A stretch of DNA of 64,000 nt from assembly GCA_963841425.1 (NCBI GenBank), contig CAWJCL010000003.1, positions 124,001 to 188,000 on the forward strand. Reading direction: 5' to 3'. The translations under genes and the position numbers were made by a program. The stretch comes from DATEOR01 sp963841425. Lineage in GTDB: Bacteria; Actinomycetota; Thermoleophilia; Gaiellales; Gaiellaceae. A model generated the notes under the pieces. That model searched no databases. It was given only the letters and a program-made list of their open reading frames with translations, and was not told the origin of the DNA. Below, one piece after another: positions 43,649 to 52,172 of the stretch (position 1 is the first letter of the stretch; each line of letters begins with the position of its first letter).

Positions 43649-44410
43649 TCAGGTCTCTTTCTTGGGACGGGCTCTGAAGCTCTCCACGGCGTTCGTGGCC
43701 TCATGGGTCTGCGCGAGTGCCGCGTAGCCGAGGCGTTCGATCAGCATCGCCGCTTCCCGCGAGGCCTCCGGGATGAGATCGGCGGCACGCTTGATCGTCT
43801 CGACGGCGAGCGGCGGCAGGACGGCGAGCTCCGCCGCGCACTCGAGAGCGCGCTCGAGGGCCTTCCCTTCCGGAACGACCTCCGTGACGACGCCGACTGC
43901 GAGGGCCCCGGCCGCGTCGAAGCGCCGGCGCAGAAGCATCAACTCCTTCGCCTTCCCGGGCCCGAGCAGCCGGACGAGCCGGTAGGCGCCTCCGGAGCTC
44001 GGGAGGATGCCGAGCTCGACCTCGGGGAGCCCGAACGCCGCGGTCTCGTCGGCGATGCGGAAGTCCGTCGCGAGCGCCAGCTCGAGCCCGCCGCCGAGGC
44101 ACCAGCCGTGGACGGCCGCGATCGTCGGCATCGGGAGCGCGGCGATGCGCTCGTAGACGTCGCCCGTGTCCGCGTAGTAAGCGGCGACGGAGGCGGCGTC
44201 CGCCTCGGCGAACTCGTTGATGTCGGCGCCGGCCGAGAACGCCTTCCCGGCTCCCGTAACGACGACGCAGCGACTCCCGCGGACGTCGTCCGCCGACAGA
44301 GCGTCGAGCAGCTCTCGCTCCATGGCCCCGGAGAGCGCGTTCAGCTTCTTCTCGCGCTGCAGCGTGAGGACGCAGACCTGGTCCTCGCGGCGGACGTCGA
44401 CGAGGCTCAC
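43649..44410 (-). CDS. enoyl-CoA hydratase/isomerase family protein
   Basis: A 253-residue crotonase-fold protein with oxyanion loop AFSAGADINEF and both catalytic Glu positions (GGLELA and FGLPE). A typical enoyl-CoA hydratase is expected, though substrate range is open. The GTG at 44410 overlaps the stop of the aminotransferase gene. It is the third gene of the minus-strand operon TPP enzyme, aminotransferase, hydratase. Confidence 0.9.
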   Translation of the reverse strand: MSLVDVRREDQVCVLTLQREKKLNALSGAMERELLDALSADDVRGSRCVVVTGAGKAFSAGADINEFAEADAASVAAYYADTGDVYERIAALPMPTIAAVHGWCLGGGLELALATDFRIADETAAFGLPEVELGILPSSGGAYRLVRLLGPGKAKELMLLRRRFDAAGALAVGVVTEVVPEGKALERALECAAELAVLPPLAVETIKRAADLIPEASREAAMLIERLGYAALAQTHEATNAVESFRARPKKET

Positions 44411-45519
44411 CTTCGCACCCCCTCCCGAACGGCTGCGAGCTCGGCTACGAAGCGCTCCATCAGCGGCGGCGGCCCGACCGTGACGCGAACCCAGCCGTCG
44501 AGGCCGAACTCGCTCCCGGGCCGGACAAGGAATCCGCGGACGACGAGCTCGGCGGCGAGCGCCGCGTCGTCTCCGCCGACCTCGACGAGCAGGAAGTTCG
44601 CCTCGGACGGAAGCGACTCCATCCCCGCGTCGGCCAGGAGCCGTGCGAGCAGGCCGCGCGCTTCGGCAGATTGGCGGCGGCGCTCGTCGATCTGTTCGGG
44701 GTGCGCGAGGCAGGCGCGTCCGGCGGCGAGCGCGGCACGATTCACGTTGAACGGCTCCTGGACGACGTCGAGGAACGGCGCCAGCTCTGGGTGCGCGACC
44801 GCGTAGCCGAGGCGGAGCCCGGCAAGGCCGAAGATCTTCGAGAAGGTGCGAAGGAGGACGATGGGCCGGCCGACGAGGACGTCGGGTTCCCTGGCGACAC
44901 GCCGTTCGGGGTCGGCGTACTCGCGGTAGGCCTCGTCCACCACCGCGACCGCGCCGTCCGGCAGGGCGGTCAGGAACTCGGCCCATTCGCCGGCCTCGAC
45001 GAGCGACCCGGTCGGGTTGTTCGGGTCGCAGACCCAGACGAGCTTGGCCTTCTCGGTGCGTGCGGTGTCGGCCAGCGCAGGAAGGTCGAGGCGGGAGTCC
45101 CGGTTGGGGACGCGGACGACCCGCGCGCCCGCGCCGGCGGATACCTGGGCGTAGAGCCCGTAAGTCGGCTGTGGCACGACGACGACGTCTTCTTCCCGGA
45201 TGAAGGTGTGCGCGACGGCCGCGATCAGCGCCTGGATCCCGTGTGCGGGCACGATCGTCTCCGGCGGAAGCTCGAGCCAGCCCGCCACGGCCTCCCGGAG
45301 GTCGCTGTACGCCTGCTCCGGGTACATCCACGCATTCGCGAGCTCGTCCGTGACCGCGTCGAGGGCTCCGGGGAGCGGTCCGAACAGGTCCTCGTTCCAG
45401 TTCAGCTTCGCGATCTCGTCGAGGCCGTGCTCACGCCGAAGCTCGGACAGGCTGGGGCCGGGGCGGTAGGGCTCGAGCCCGACGAGCGACGGGCGCACGA
45501 GGCTGCTCCAGTCGTTCAT
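44407..45519 (-). CDS. histidinol-phosphate-aminotransferase-like PLP enzyme
   Basis: A 370-residue fold-type I aminotransferase close to HisC. NEDLFGPLP near 40, the CDPNNPTGS motif near 160 and the PLP-binding Lys in RTFSKIFGLAGLRLGY near 220 are present. The HisC group also includes aromatic and other aminotransferases, and no histidine genes are adjacent. The ATG at 45519 has its GGAG ribosome-binding site within an inverted repeat (45521-45594) that could hide it. Confidence 0.88.
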   Translation of the reverse strand: MNDWSSLVRPSLVGLEPYRPGPSLSELRREHGLDEIAKLNWNEDLFGPLPGALDAVTDELANAWMYPEQAYSDLREAVAGWLELPPETIVPAHGIQALIAAVAHTFIREEDVVVVPQPTYGLYAQVSAGAGARVVRVPNRDSRLDLPALADTARTEKAKLVWVCDPNNPTGSLVEAGEWAEFLTALPDGAVAVVDEAYREYADPERRVAREPDVLVGRPIVLLRTFSKIFGLAGLRLGYAVAHPELAPFLDVVQEPFNVNRAALAAGRACLAHPEQIDERRRQSAEARGLLARLLADAGMESLPSEANFLLVEVGGDDAALAAELVVRGFLVRPGSEFGLDGWVRVTVGPPPLMERFVAELAAVREGVRR

Positions 45520-45520
45520 C

Positions 45521-45594
45521 AGTGCTCCATCCAGTGATGGTCTCTCGTTTCTGGCGCCGCCAGAGACGTCCTGTCTATTGCTGGATGCAGCACT
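45521..45594 (-). promoter_or_regulatory. inverted-repeat leader covering the aminotransferase ribosome-binding site
   Basis: AGTGCTCCATCCAG (45521-45534) and CTGGATGCAGCACT (45581-45594) pair with one mismatch. Between them TCTGGC-GCC-GCCAGA forms an inner hairpin. On the minus strand the 3' arm includes the GGAG that precedes the ATG at 45519, so the fold could block initiation. Alternatively it could be a small repeat element. Confidence 0.5.
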
Positions 45595-47215
45595 AGCTCG
45601 TCGGCGTCCACATCTCGAGGTGGGCGGGGAGATGGACCACCGCGGGACCGCCCGTGGCGAGCGCGCGGCCGAGGGCGTCGCCGAGCGCATCGGGGGTCGT
45701 CGACTCGACCGGGACGCCGAAGGAGCGCGTGAGCCCGGCGAAGTCCGGCTGCTCGAGGTCGACCGCGAAGGTCTCGCCGTAGGCGTCGCGCTGGTACTCC
45801 CGCAGGATCCCGTAGCCGCCGTCGTCGACGAGCAAGAGCGTCGTCGGCAGGCCGTACTGGCGTGCCGTCGCGAGCTCCTGGACGCCGTAGAGGAAGCCCC
45901 CGTCCCCGACGACGGCGAGCGTCGGTTGCCCGAGCGCGACCGCCGCTCCGAGCGCCGCGGGCCAGGCGTAGCCGAGCGTGCCCGAGCCGAGCGGGTAGAG
46001 GAACCGGCGCGGGCTCCAGGCCGGGAAGTGCGCGCCGGCCCAGTACGCCAGGATGGTCATGTCCCATCCGGTTGCCGCTTCCCGTGGGAGCGCGCCGCGT
46101 ACGGATTCGAGCAGGCCGCGCTCGAGCTCTCGGCCCTGCTCGTCGAGGCCCGAGGCGATCCGTTCCCGGACGGCGCGGGCGCGGGCCTCGGCGCGGCCGT
46201 CCGGCTCCCGCGTCGGCAGGCGCTCGTGCAGAGCCGCGAGTGTCGCCCGCGCGTCGCCGACGAGCCCGAGGGCGGGGAAGGTGGTGCCGATCCGCTCTTC
46301 GTCCGCGTCGATCTGGACGAGCTGGCCGCCGAACTGGAGCATGTACTGCTGCGTCGTCTCGGCGCCGAGCTCCGAGCCCGCGACGAGCACCGCGTCGGCG
46401 CCCTCGACGAGCTCCCGGAAGGCCGCCTCGTCGCACGCCGAGCCGGCGGAAAGCTCGTGGTCCTCGGGAAAGGCGCCCTTGCCCATGTACGACGTCACGA
46501 CCGGTGCGCGCAGCGTCTCCGCGACGGCGCGCAGTTCCTCCCAGGCTCTGGAACGGAGGATGCCGCTCCCGGCCCAGAGCAGAGGTCGCTCCGCCCCCGC
46601 GAGCACCCGCGCCGCCTCGTCGAGGCGAGACGAGTCCGGCACGACCGGCGCGGACGGGCTTCCGTCGAGCTCGCCCAGACGCACATCGGTCTCGCCCGTG
46701 AGCACGTCCACAGGGATTTCCAGAAAGACCGGGCCGCTCGGTGGCGTCTGCGCCCGTTGCCAGGCCTCGGCGAGAAGCTCGGGAACGTCCTCGGCGCTTC
46801 GTGCCCGCGCCGACCACTTCACGATCGGCTCGAACGACGCGCGCTGGTCGCGCAGTTCGTGGAGGTACCCGCGGCCGCGGCCGATCAGGTCGCGCGGGAT
46901 CTGGCTCGCGACGGCGACGAGCGGGACGTGCGCGCTCGAGGCCTCCATGAGGCCGGTGAGGGAGTTCAGGGCTCCGGGGCCGGTGGAGAGGAGCAGGGCC
47001 GCCGGCTTGCCTCCCGCGCGGGCGTAGCCGTCGGCCGCGAAGGCGGCGTTCAGCTCGGTGCGGAAGCCGACGTAGCGGACGGAGCTTCCGCGGAGCGCCT
47101 CCCAGATTCCGAGCGCGTGGACCCCGGGCAGGCCGAAGACCGTCTCGGCGCCGAGGGCCTCGAGGGCGTCCACGACCACGTGGCCGCCGATGCGCGTGCG
47201 GACGGCTTCGCTCAC
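45593..47215 (-). CDS. thiamine-pyrophosphate-dependent enzyme (acetolactate-synthase large-subunit-like)
   Basis: A 540-residue TPP enzyme with the three-domain acetolactate synthase/benzoylformate decarboxylase layout. The N-terminal FGLPGVHALG and catalytic Glu in RTELNAAFAADGYARAG near 52-68 are followed by a central domain and the TPP-binding VGDGGFLYGVQELATA near 435-450. The usual Asn at the end of the TPP motif reads VDDGGYG. The reaction is probably decarboxylation or carboligation of a 2-oxo acid. GTG start at 47215; divergent from the CocE hydrolase gene. Confidence 0.88.
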   Translation of the reverse strand: MSEAVRTRIGGHVVVDALEALGAETVFGLPGVHALGIWEALRGSSVRYVGFRTELNAAFAADGYARAGGKPAALLLSTGPGALNSLTGLMEASSAHVPLVAVASQIPRDLIGRGRGYLHELRDQRASFEPIVKWSARARSAEDVPELLAEAWQRAQTPPSGPVFLEIPVDVLTGETDVRLGELDGSPSAPVVPDSSRLDEAARVLAGAERPLLWAGSGILRSRAWEELRAVAETLRAPVVTSYMGKGAFPEDHELSAGSACDEAAFRELVEGADAVLVAGSELGAETTQQYMLQFGGQLVQIDADEERIGTTFPALGLVGDARATLAALHERLPTREPDGRAEARARAVRERIASGLDEQGRELERGLLESVRGALPREAATGWDMTILAYWAGAHFPAWSPRRFLYPLGSGTLGYAWPAALGAAVALGQPTLAVVGDGGFLYGVQELATARQYGLPTTLLLVDDGGYGILREYQRDAYGETFAVDLEQPDFAGLTRSFGVPVESTTPDALGDALGRALATGGPAVVHLPAHLEMWTPTS

Positions 47216-47253
47216 CGCCCGATCCTATCCCGCCGCATGAGAGGATCCGGCGG

Positions 47254-49236
47254 GTGACGACCCGGACCGAGTTCCCGCGCCCGATCCGGGAGATCGAACA
47301 CACCTGGCTGGCCGTCTCGGACGGCTGCCGCCTGGCGGCGCGGATCTGGTTGCCGGAGGATGCCGAGACAGATCCCGTCCCCGCGATTCTCGAATTCCTC
47401 CCGTATCGCAAAGTGGACGGCACGGCGACTCGCGACGCGCGCCGGCAGCCCTACGTCGCGGGCTTCGGCTACGCGACGGTGAGGGTCGACATGCGCGGCA
47501 CCGGCGAGTCCGACGGCCTCATCACGGACGAGTACACGGAGCAGGAGCACGCCGACTGCCTCGAGGTGATCGCCTGGCTTCGGGAGCAGCCCTGGTGCGA
47601 CGGCAACCTCGGCATGTGGGGGATCTCGTGGGGCGGGTTCAACGCCCTCCAGCTCGCCGCGCTCCGCCCTCCCGGCCTCAAGGCGATCATGACGCTGATG
47701 TCGACGGATGATCGCTACGCCGACGACGTCCACTACCGCGGCGGGTGCGTCGAGGCGCTCGACATGCTCCACTGGGCTTCCTCGATGTTGGTCTGGAACG
47801 CGCGCCCGCCGGATCCGCGGCTCTACGGCGATGGATGGCGCGAAGCCTGGCTCGGTCGGCTCGAAGGCGCGACCAACTGGATCGAGCCCTGGCTGGGCCA
47901 CCAGCGGCGCGACGCCTACTGGAAGCACGGCTCGGTCTGCGAGGACTACTCCGCTATCGACGTTCCCGTCTACGCGGTCGGCGGCTGGGTGGACGGCTAC
48001 ACCAACGCGGTGCCGCGGATGCTGGAGGGGCTGTCCGTGCCGCGCAAGGGCCTCATCGGGCCGTGGGCGCATGCCTTTCCCGACGACGCGCTCCCCGGCC
48101 CGAGCATCGGCTTCCTCCAGGAATGCGTGCGCTGGTGGGACCACTGGCTCAAGGGCATCGACACGGGGATCATGGAGGAGCCGATGCTCCGTGCCTGGAT
48201 GCAGGGCTCGGTGACCCCGCGGCCTTTCTACGAGGTGCGGGAGGGGCGGTGGGTGGCCGAGCCGGAGTGGCCGTCACCGTACCTCGGCACGGAGACGCTG
48301 GAGCTGGGCGGGCCGTGCTCCATCCTCGGCGTGCAGACGTGCGGCGTCGAGGCGGGCGTGTGGACGGCGGAAGGCGGGTCCGCGGACCTGGCTGGAGACC
48401 AGCGCGTCGACGATGCCCTCTCTCTCGCATGGGACTTCGAGCCGCTCGCGGAGCCACTCGAGATTCTCGGGCACCCGCAGGCGGTTCTCGAGCTCGAGGT
48501 CGACCGGCCGCAGGCGCTCGTCGCCGTCCGGCTCTCCGACGTAGCGCCGGACGGCTCTTCCCTCCTCGTCACACGGGGCGTCCTGAACCTGACGCACCGC
48601 GAGAGTCATGAGCATCCGGAGCCGCTCGAGCCGGGGCGGCGCTACGAGATCACGGTGCCGCTCGACGTGATCGCCCACTCCTTCGCCGCCGGCCACCGGC
48701 TGCGCGTCGCCGTCTCGCCGACCTACTGGCCCTGGGCGTGGCCCTCGCCGGAGCCGGTGACGTTGACTCTGCACGGAGGGCGGTTCGACCTTCCGGTGCG
48801 GGAGCCGCGCGCGGAAGACGGCGACCTGCGGCCGTTCGAGGAGCCCGAGCACTCCGCGCCGCTTGCGGTCCGCGAGGTCGAGGGCGACCCCGGCGGCCGC
48901 TTCCTCCGCAAGGAGCACGCGACGGGACGCGTCGAGCAGATCTTCGACTGGGCGCTGGGCGGGTCGCTCCGCTTCCTCGACATCGACCTCGACTCCGGGG
49001 ACACGAGCCACTGCGTCTACTCGATTGTCGAGGGCGATCCTTTGTCGGCCGAGGTGCGGTTCCACGCCGCTTCCGACATGGGCCGCGGCGACTGGCAGAC
49101 GCGGGCCGAGGTCATGAGCTCGATGACCTGCGACGCGGTCACCTTCCACGTCGAGAGCACGCTCGACGTCCACGAGAACGGTGAGGTCGTCTTCGCGCGC
49201 TCGTGGAAGTTCGACTTCCCTCGCGACCAGGTCTAA
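47254..49236 (+). CDS. CocE/NonD-family hydrolase (X-Pro dipeptidyl-peptidase-like)
   Basis: A 660-residue serine hydrolase. The nucleophile is in MWGISWGGFNALQ near 127-139, with the partner Asp in GGWVDGYT and His in GPWAHAF. A C-terminal jelly-roll domain (PSFC type, with FAAGHRLRVAVSPTYWP near 476) follows. The family includes cocaine esterase, alpha-amino-acid ester hydrolases and X-prolyl peptidases. No signal peptide is evident. GTG start at 47254. Confidence 0.9.
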   Translation: MTTRTEFPRPIREIEHTWLAVSDGCRLAARIWLPEDAETDPVPAILEFLPYRKVDGTATRDARRQPYVAGFGYATVRVDMRGTGESDGLITDEYTEQEHADCLEVIAWLREQPWCDGNLGMWGISWGGFNALQLAALRPPGLKAIMTLMSTDDRYADDVHYRGGCVEALDMLHWASSMLVWNARPPDPRLYGDGWREAWLGRLEGATNWIEPWLGHQRRDAYWKHGSVCEDYSAIDVPVYAVGGWVDGYTNAVPRMLEGLSVPRKGLIGPWAHAFPDDALPGPSIGFLQECVRWWDHWLKGIDTGIMEEPMLRAWMQGSVTPRPFYEVREGRWVAEPEWPSPYLGTETLELGGPCSILGVQTCGVEAGVWTAEGGSADLAGDQRVDDALSLAWDFEPLAEPLEILGHPQAVLELEVDRPQALVAVRLSDVAPDGSSLLVTRGVLNLTHRESHEHPEPLEPGRRYEITVPLDVIAHSFAAGHRLRVAVSPTYWPWAWPSPEPVTLTLHGGRFDLPVREPRAEDGDLRPFEEPEHSAPLAVREVEGDPGGRFLRKEHATGRVEQIFDWALGGSLRFLDIDLDSGDTSHCVYSIVEGDPLSAEVRFHAASDMGRGDWQTRAEVMSSMTCDAVTFHVESTLDVHENGEVVFARSWKFDFPRDQV

Positions 49237-49244
49237 AGCGGGCC

Positions 49245-49263
49245 TAGTAACAGACTGTTACTA
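49245..49263. repeat. 19-base perfect palindrome, copy 1
   Basis: TAGTAACAG-A-CTGTTACTA is a perfect inverted repeat starting eight bases after the CocE stop. Its 17-base core AGTAACAGACTGTTACT recurs at 49334. Its AT-rich sequence is unlike the surroundings. Confidence 0.7.
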
Positions 49264-49331
49264 AGCCTGATTCGTCACACTCCTGAGGACTCGAAGCCGG
49301 GCGGCGAGCGGGTCTTGGCCCGATCTCGAAG

Positions 49332-49352
49332 CAAGTAACAGACTGTTACTTG
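49332..49352. repeat. 21-base perfect palindrome, copy 2
   Basis: CAAGTAACAG-A-CTGTTACTTG is a perfect inverted repeat with the same 17-base core as the copy at 49245, 14 bases from the end of the convergent hydrolase gene. The pair brackets a 68-base spacer between convergent genes. Confidence 0.7.
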
Positions 49353-49365
49353 GCGTCTTTCGTGG

Positions 49366-50649
49366 CTATTCGAAGTCGCTTCTGTAGTACATCTCGCCCG
49401 ACAGGTTCGCGCGCAGGGCGCGGCCGTCGACGACGGCGTCGAAGCGGAGCCGCTCCGGCGACCAGTCCTCCTCGCCGACACGGAACTCGGCCTCGGCGAG
49501 GCGGGTTAGCGGCTTTTCGTCTCCCCAGGCCATCTGAGCCGTGAGCCCGCGCTCCCGCTGTTCGACGCGAAAGCCGGGGAGCCACGGGTTGTAGCTCCGG
49601 TACCGGCCGTAGAAGGACGAGTACTCGGCGAGCGGCTCGGCCGCCGGGCTGTCGGGAGGCCACGGTTCGGCGACGCCCGGAGGTCCCGGATTCGTACCCC
49701 GGTGCAGGTCGAGGCCGAACTGCGCGACGAGCTCCGTGACGTCGTGTTCGTCGGGCCCGTTCATGAGCGCGGCGACGGCGATTCCCGATTCGAGATCGCC
49801 GAGCAATGTCGAGCTGAAGCCGGGCATCGAGCCACCGTGGCGGACGTAGTCGCCCTTGCGTTCGAGCCCGTAGCCGTAGCTCCACCCGTCGCCGCAGTGG
49901 AGCAGTGGCCCCGTCGTGAGCGCGTGTGCCGGTCCCGCGAGCAACGCGCCGCCGAATGCCGCCAGGTCGGCGGCCGTCGAGGCGAGCGAGCCGTCGGCGG
50001 TCCCGGTTTCGAGCCACGGTGCCGGATAGAGCGGGTCGTCCGGCGAAGGCGTGCGGTCGTCGTGCAGCCGGTCGTAGCCGACCGCCATGCGGTCCCGCAC
50101 CTTCACGGTGATCTCCGGCTCCGTGTTGCCCAGCCCGATCGGCTCGAGGATGTGTGTGCGCAGAAGGTCGGGGTAGCGCGCTCCGGTTGCCGCCTCGAGC
50201 GCGTAGCCAAGCGTGCGGTAGCCGACGTTCGAGTAGTAGAAGCGCTCGCCCGGCGCGAAGCTCGCCTCGGTGTCGCGGAGCGCCCAGACGTCGAAGCGGG
50301 AGTCGGCGGTCATGTCCGCGCCGCGGATGAGCCCGGAGCTGTGCGTGAGCAGATGCCCGATCAGGATCGGGTCGTACGCGGACCGAACGTGGAACCACGG
50401 CAGATAGTCCGTCACCGGCGCCTCCACGTCGATTAGCTCGACGGCGAGCACGGCGGTGAACGTCTTGCCGATCGAGCCGAGCTCGAAGAGCGTGTCCTCG
50501 TCGATCGCGCGTCTGCGGAGGTCGGCCCAGCCGACGCGGTGGGAGAAAACGAGCTCCTCCCGGTCCGTGACGGCGATCGCCATTCCCGGGAGGCCCCGCC
50601 GCTTGAGGAAATCGCCCAGCCACTGCCAGTCCTCGGTGGAGAAGTCCAT
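49366..50649 (-). CDS. beta-lactamase-family serine hydrolase
   Basis: A 427-residue class C beta-lactamase/esterase-fold protein. Ser-x-x-Lys is in GSIGKTFTA near 59-67, the Tyr motif in YYSNVGY near 138, and an HGG-type third motif in VRHGGSMPG near 260. It is cytosolic by appearance, with no signal peptide. The helix after the active site is short (LAVELIDVEAPVTDY), lacking about eight residues usual in relatives. Substrate unknown. ATG at 50649. Confidence 0.87.
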   Translation of the reverse strand: MDFSTEDWQWLGDFLKRRGLPGMAIAVTDREELVFSHRVGWADLRRRAIDEDTLFELGSIGKTFTAVLAVELIDVEAPVTDYLPWFHVRSAYDPILIGHLLTHSSGLIRGADMTADSRFDVWALRDTEASFAPGERFYYSNVGYRTLGYALEAATGARYPDLLRTHILEPIGLGNTEPEITVKVRDRMAVGYDRLHDDRTPSPDDPLYPAPWLETGTADGSLASTAADLAAFGGALLAGPAHALTTGPLLHCGDGWSYGYGLERKGDYVRHGGSMPGFSSTLLGDLESGIAVAALMNGPDEHDVTELVAQFGLDLHRGTNPGPPGVAEPWPPDSPAAEPLAEYSSFYGRYRSYNPWLPGFRVEQRERGLTAQMAWGDEKPLTRLAEAEFRVGEEDWSPERLRFDAVVDGRALRANLSGEMYYRSDFE

Positions 50650-50673
50650 GTGACGTGGACTATCGTCTTCCTC

Positions 50674-51747
50674 GTGATCGACTGCGACATCCACCCGCAG
50701 GTCGGGGACGTCGAGGAGTTTCTCGGCTACGTCGATCCGGCCCAGCGCGACTGGTTCCGCGGCCAGGGCCCGTCACTCGGGACACCCGGCTACTCCTGGG
50801 TGCACCCGTCGTCCTGGTTTCGGGCCGACATCGAGCAGAACGAGCACGCGCCGGCCTCCGACGTGGACATGGTGCGCCGCGAGCTCCTCGATCCCAGCGG
50901 TACCCACGTCGGGATCCTGAACGGGGACGACGCGGTGCTCGTCTCGCTCATGCCGAGCCCGTATCGCGCGGCCGAGCTCGCCCGGGCGCACAACGAGTGG
51001 CTCCGCGAGCGCTGGCTCGCCGAGGAGCCGCGACTGCGCGCCTCGATCCTTTGCCCGGCCCAGGACCCGCAGGCGGCCGCGGCCGAGATCCGGCGCATGG
51101 CCGACGACGAGCGCTTCGTCCAGGTGCTTCTCTGCGGGGGCGCCGACCGGCCCTACGGCGAGCCGCGCTATCTACCGATCTTCGAGGCCGCCGCCGAGTG
51201 CGGGCTTCCTGTCGCCATCCACTCCGGAGGCGAGGGAATGGGGATCGCCGCGCCTCCCGGCGGGGCGGGGCCGGTCACCTTCTACATCGAGTGGCACACG
51301 CTCGGCTCGGCCTGCAGCATCATGTCCCACCTCGTTTCGCTTCTCTGCCACGGCACCTTCGAGCGCCTGCCGAGCCTGAAGGTGCTCCTGGTCGAAGGTG
51401 GAATCGCCTGGCTGCCCGGGATCCTGTGGCGTCTGGACACGAACTGGCGCGCCCTTCGGAGCGAGACACCGTGGCTCGAGCGTAAGCCGAGCGAGGTCGC
51501 CCGCGAGCACGTCCGCTTCTCGACGCAGCCGCTCGAGCACACCGACGGCCACGATGGGACGCTCTTCGAGATGCTCGAGGCGGCGGGCGCTCCCGACAAC
51601 CTCTGCTTTGCGTCCGACTATCCCCACTGGGACTTCGACGACCCCGGCTTCATGCTCAAGCGCCTCCCGGAGGCGTGGCACGACAAGGTCCTGCACGAGA
51701 ACGCTGCCGAGCTCTACGGCGAGCGCCTCGGGCTGGCGCGGGCGTGA
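50674..51747 (+). CDS. amidohydrolase-2 family metal-dependent hydrolase
   Basis: About 357 residues of the ACMSD/6-methylsalicylate-decarboxylase-like amidohydrolase family. The N-terminal metal motif is VIDCDIHP (Asp and His), the second His region PVAIHSGGEG near 181, and the C-terminal FASDYPHWDFD near 309. It may decarboxylate or hydrolyse an aromatic or small-molecule substrate. GTG at 50674 gives the canonical start; a GTG at 50650 is the alternative. Its stop overlaps the GTG of a Rieske ferredoxin gene. Confidence 0.87.
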   Translation: MIDCDIHPQVGDVEEFLGYVDPAQRDWFRGQGPSLGTPGYSWVHPSSWFRADIEQNEHAPASDVDMVRRELLDPSGTHVGILNGDDAVLVSLMPSPYRAAELARAHNEWLRERWLAEEPRLRASILCPAQDPQAAAAEIRRMADDERFVQVLLCGGADRPYGEPRYLPIFEAAAECGLPVAIHSGGEGMGIAAPPGGAGPVTFYIEWHTLGSACSIMSHLVSLLCHGTFERLPSLKVLLVEGGIAWLPGILWRLDTNWRALRSETPWLERKPSEVAREHVRFSTQPLEHTDGHDGTLFEMLEAAGAPDNLCFASDYPHWDFDDPGFMLKRLPEAWHDKVLHENAAELYGERLGLARA

Positions 51748-52091
51748 GCACCTGGCGGGACGTCGGCTCGGTCGCCGATCTCGAGCGCGACGGCCATGTG
51801 ATCGCCCGTGTCGGCGGGCGCGACATCGGGGTCGTGGCGGTCGCCGGCGGCCTGCGCGGAGTCCGAAATCGCTGCCCGCACCACGGCGGCCCGCTCTGCC
51901 TCGGGACCGTCCGCGAGCGCGTCGCCGGCCAGCCCGGCCGCTACGAGCTCGGCGGCCGGAGCGTTCTGCGCTGCCCCTGGCACGGGTGGGAGTTCGACCC
52001 GGCCACCGGCCGGTGTCTCGACGACGACTCAATGCGGGTGGCCGTCTACGACGCCAAGGCCGAGGACGGTCGCGTGCTCGTTGACATATGA
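51744..52091 (+). CDS. Rieske [2Fe-2S] ferredoxin
   Basis: A 115-residue single-domain Rieske protein with cluster ligands CPHHGG near 43-48 and CPWHGW near 74-79. It resembles ferredoxins of aromatic-ring dioxygenase systems and Rieske regulatory domains. GTG at 51744 overlaps the amidohydrolase stop (GTGA), so the two are co-translated. It likely donates electrons to an oxygenase, but none is adjacent. Confidence 0.88.
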   Translation: MSTWRDVGSVADLERDGHVIARVGGRDIGVVAVAGGLRGVRNRCPHHGGPLCLGTVRERVAGQPGRYELGGRSVLRCPWHGWEFDPATGRCLDDDSMRVAVYDAKAEDGRVLVDI

Positions 52092-52172
52092 GATGGCGGG
52101 CCGATCGTCGGCTGGCTCGTCGGTGTCCGTTCGTGACGACGGCGTTCCCGGCTCGGCGTCGGTCGCGGTGGC

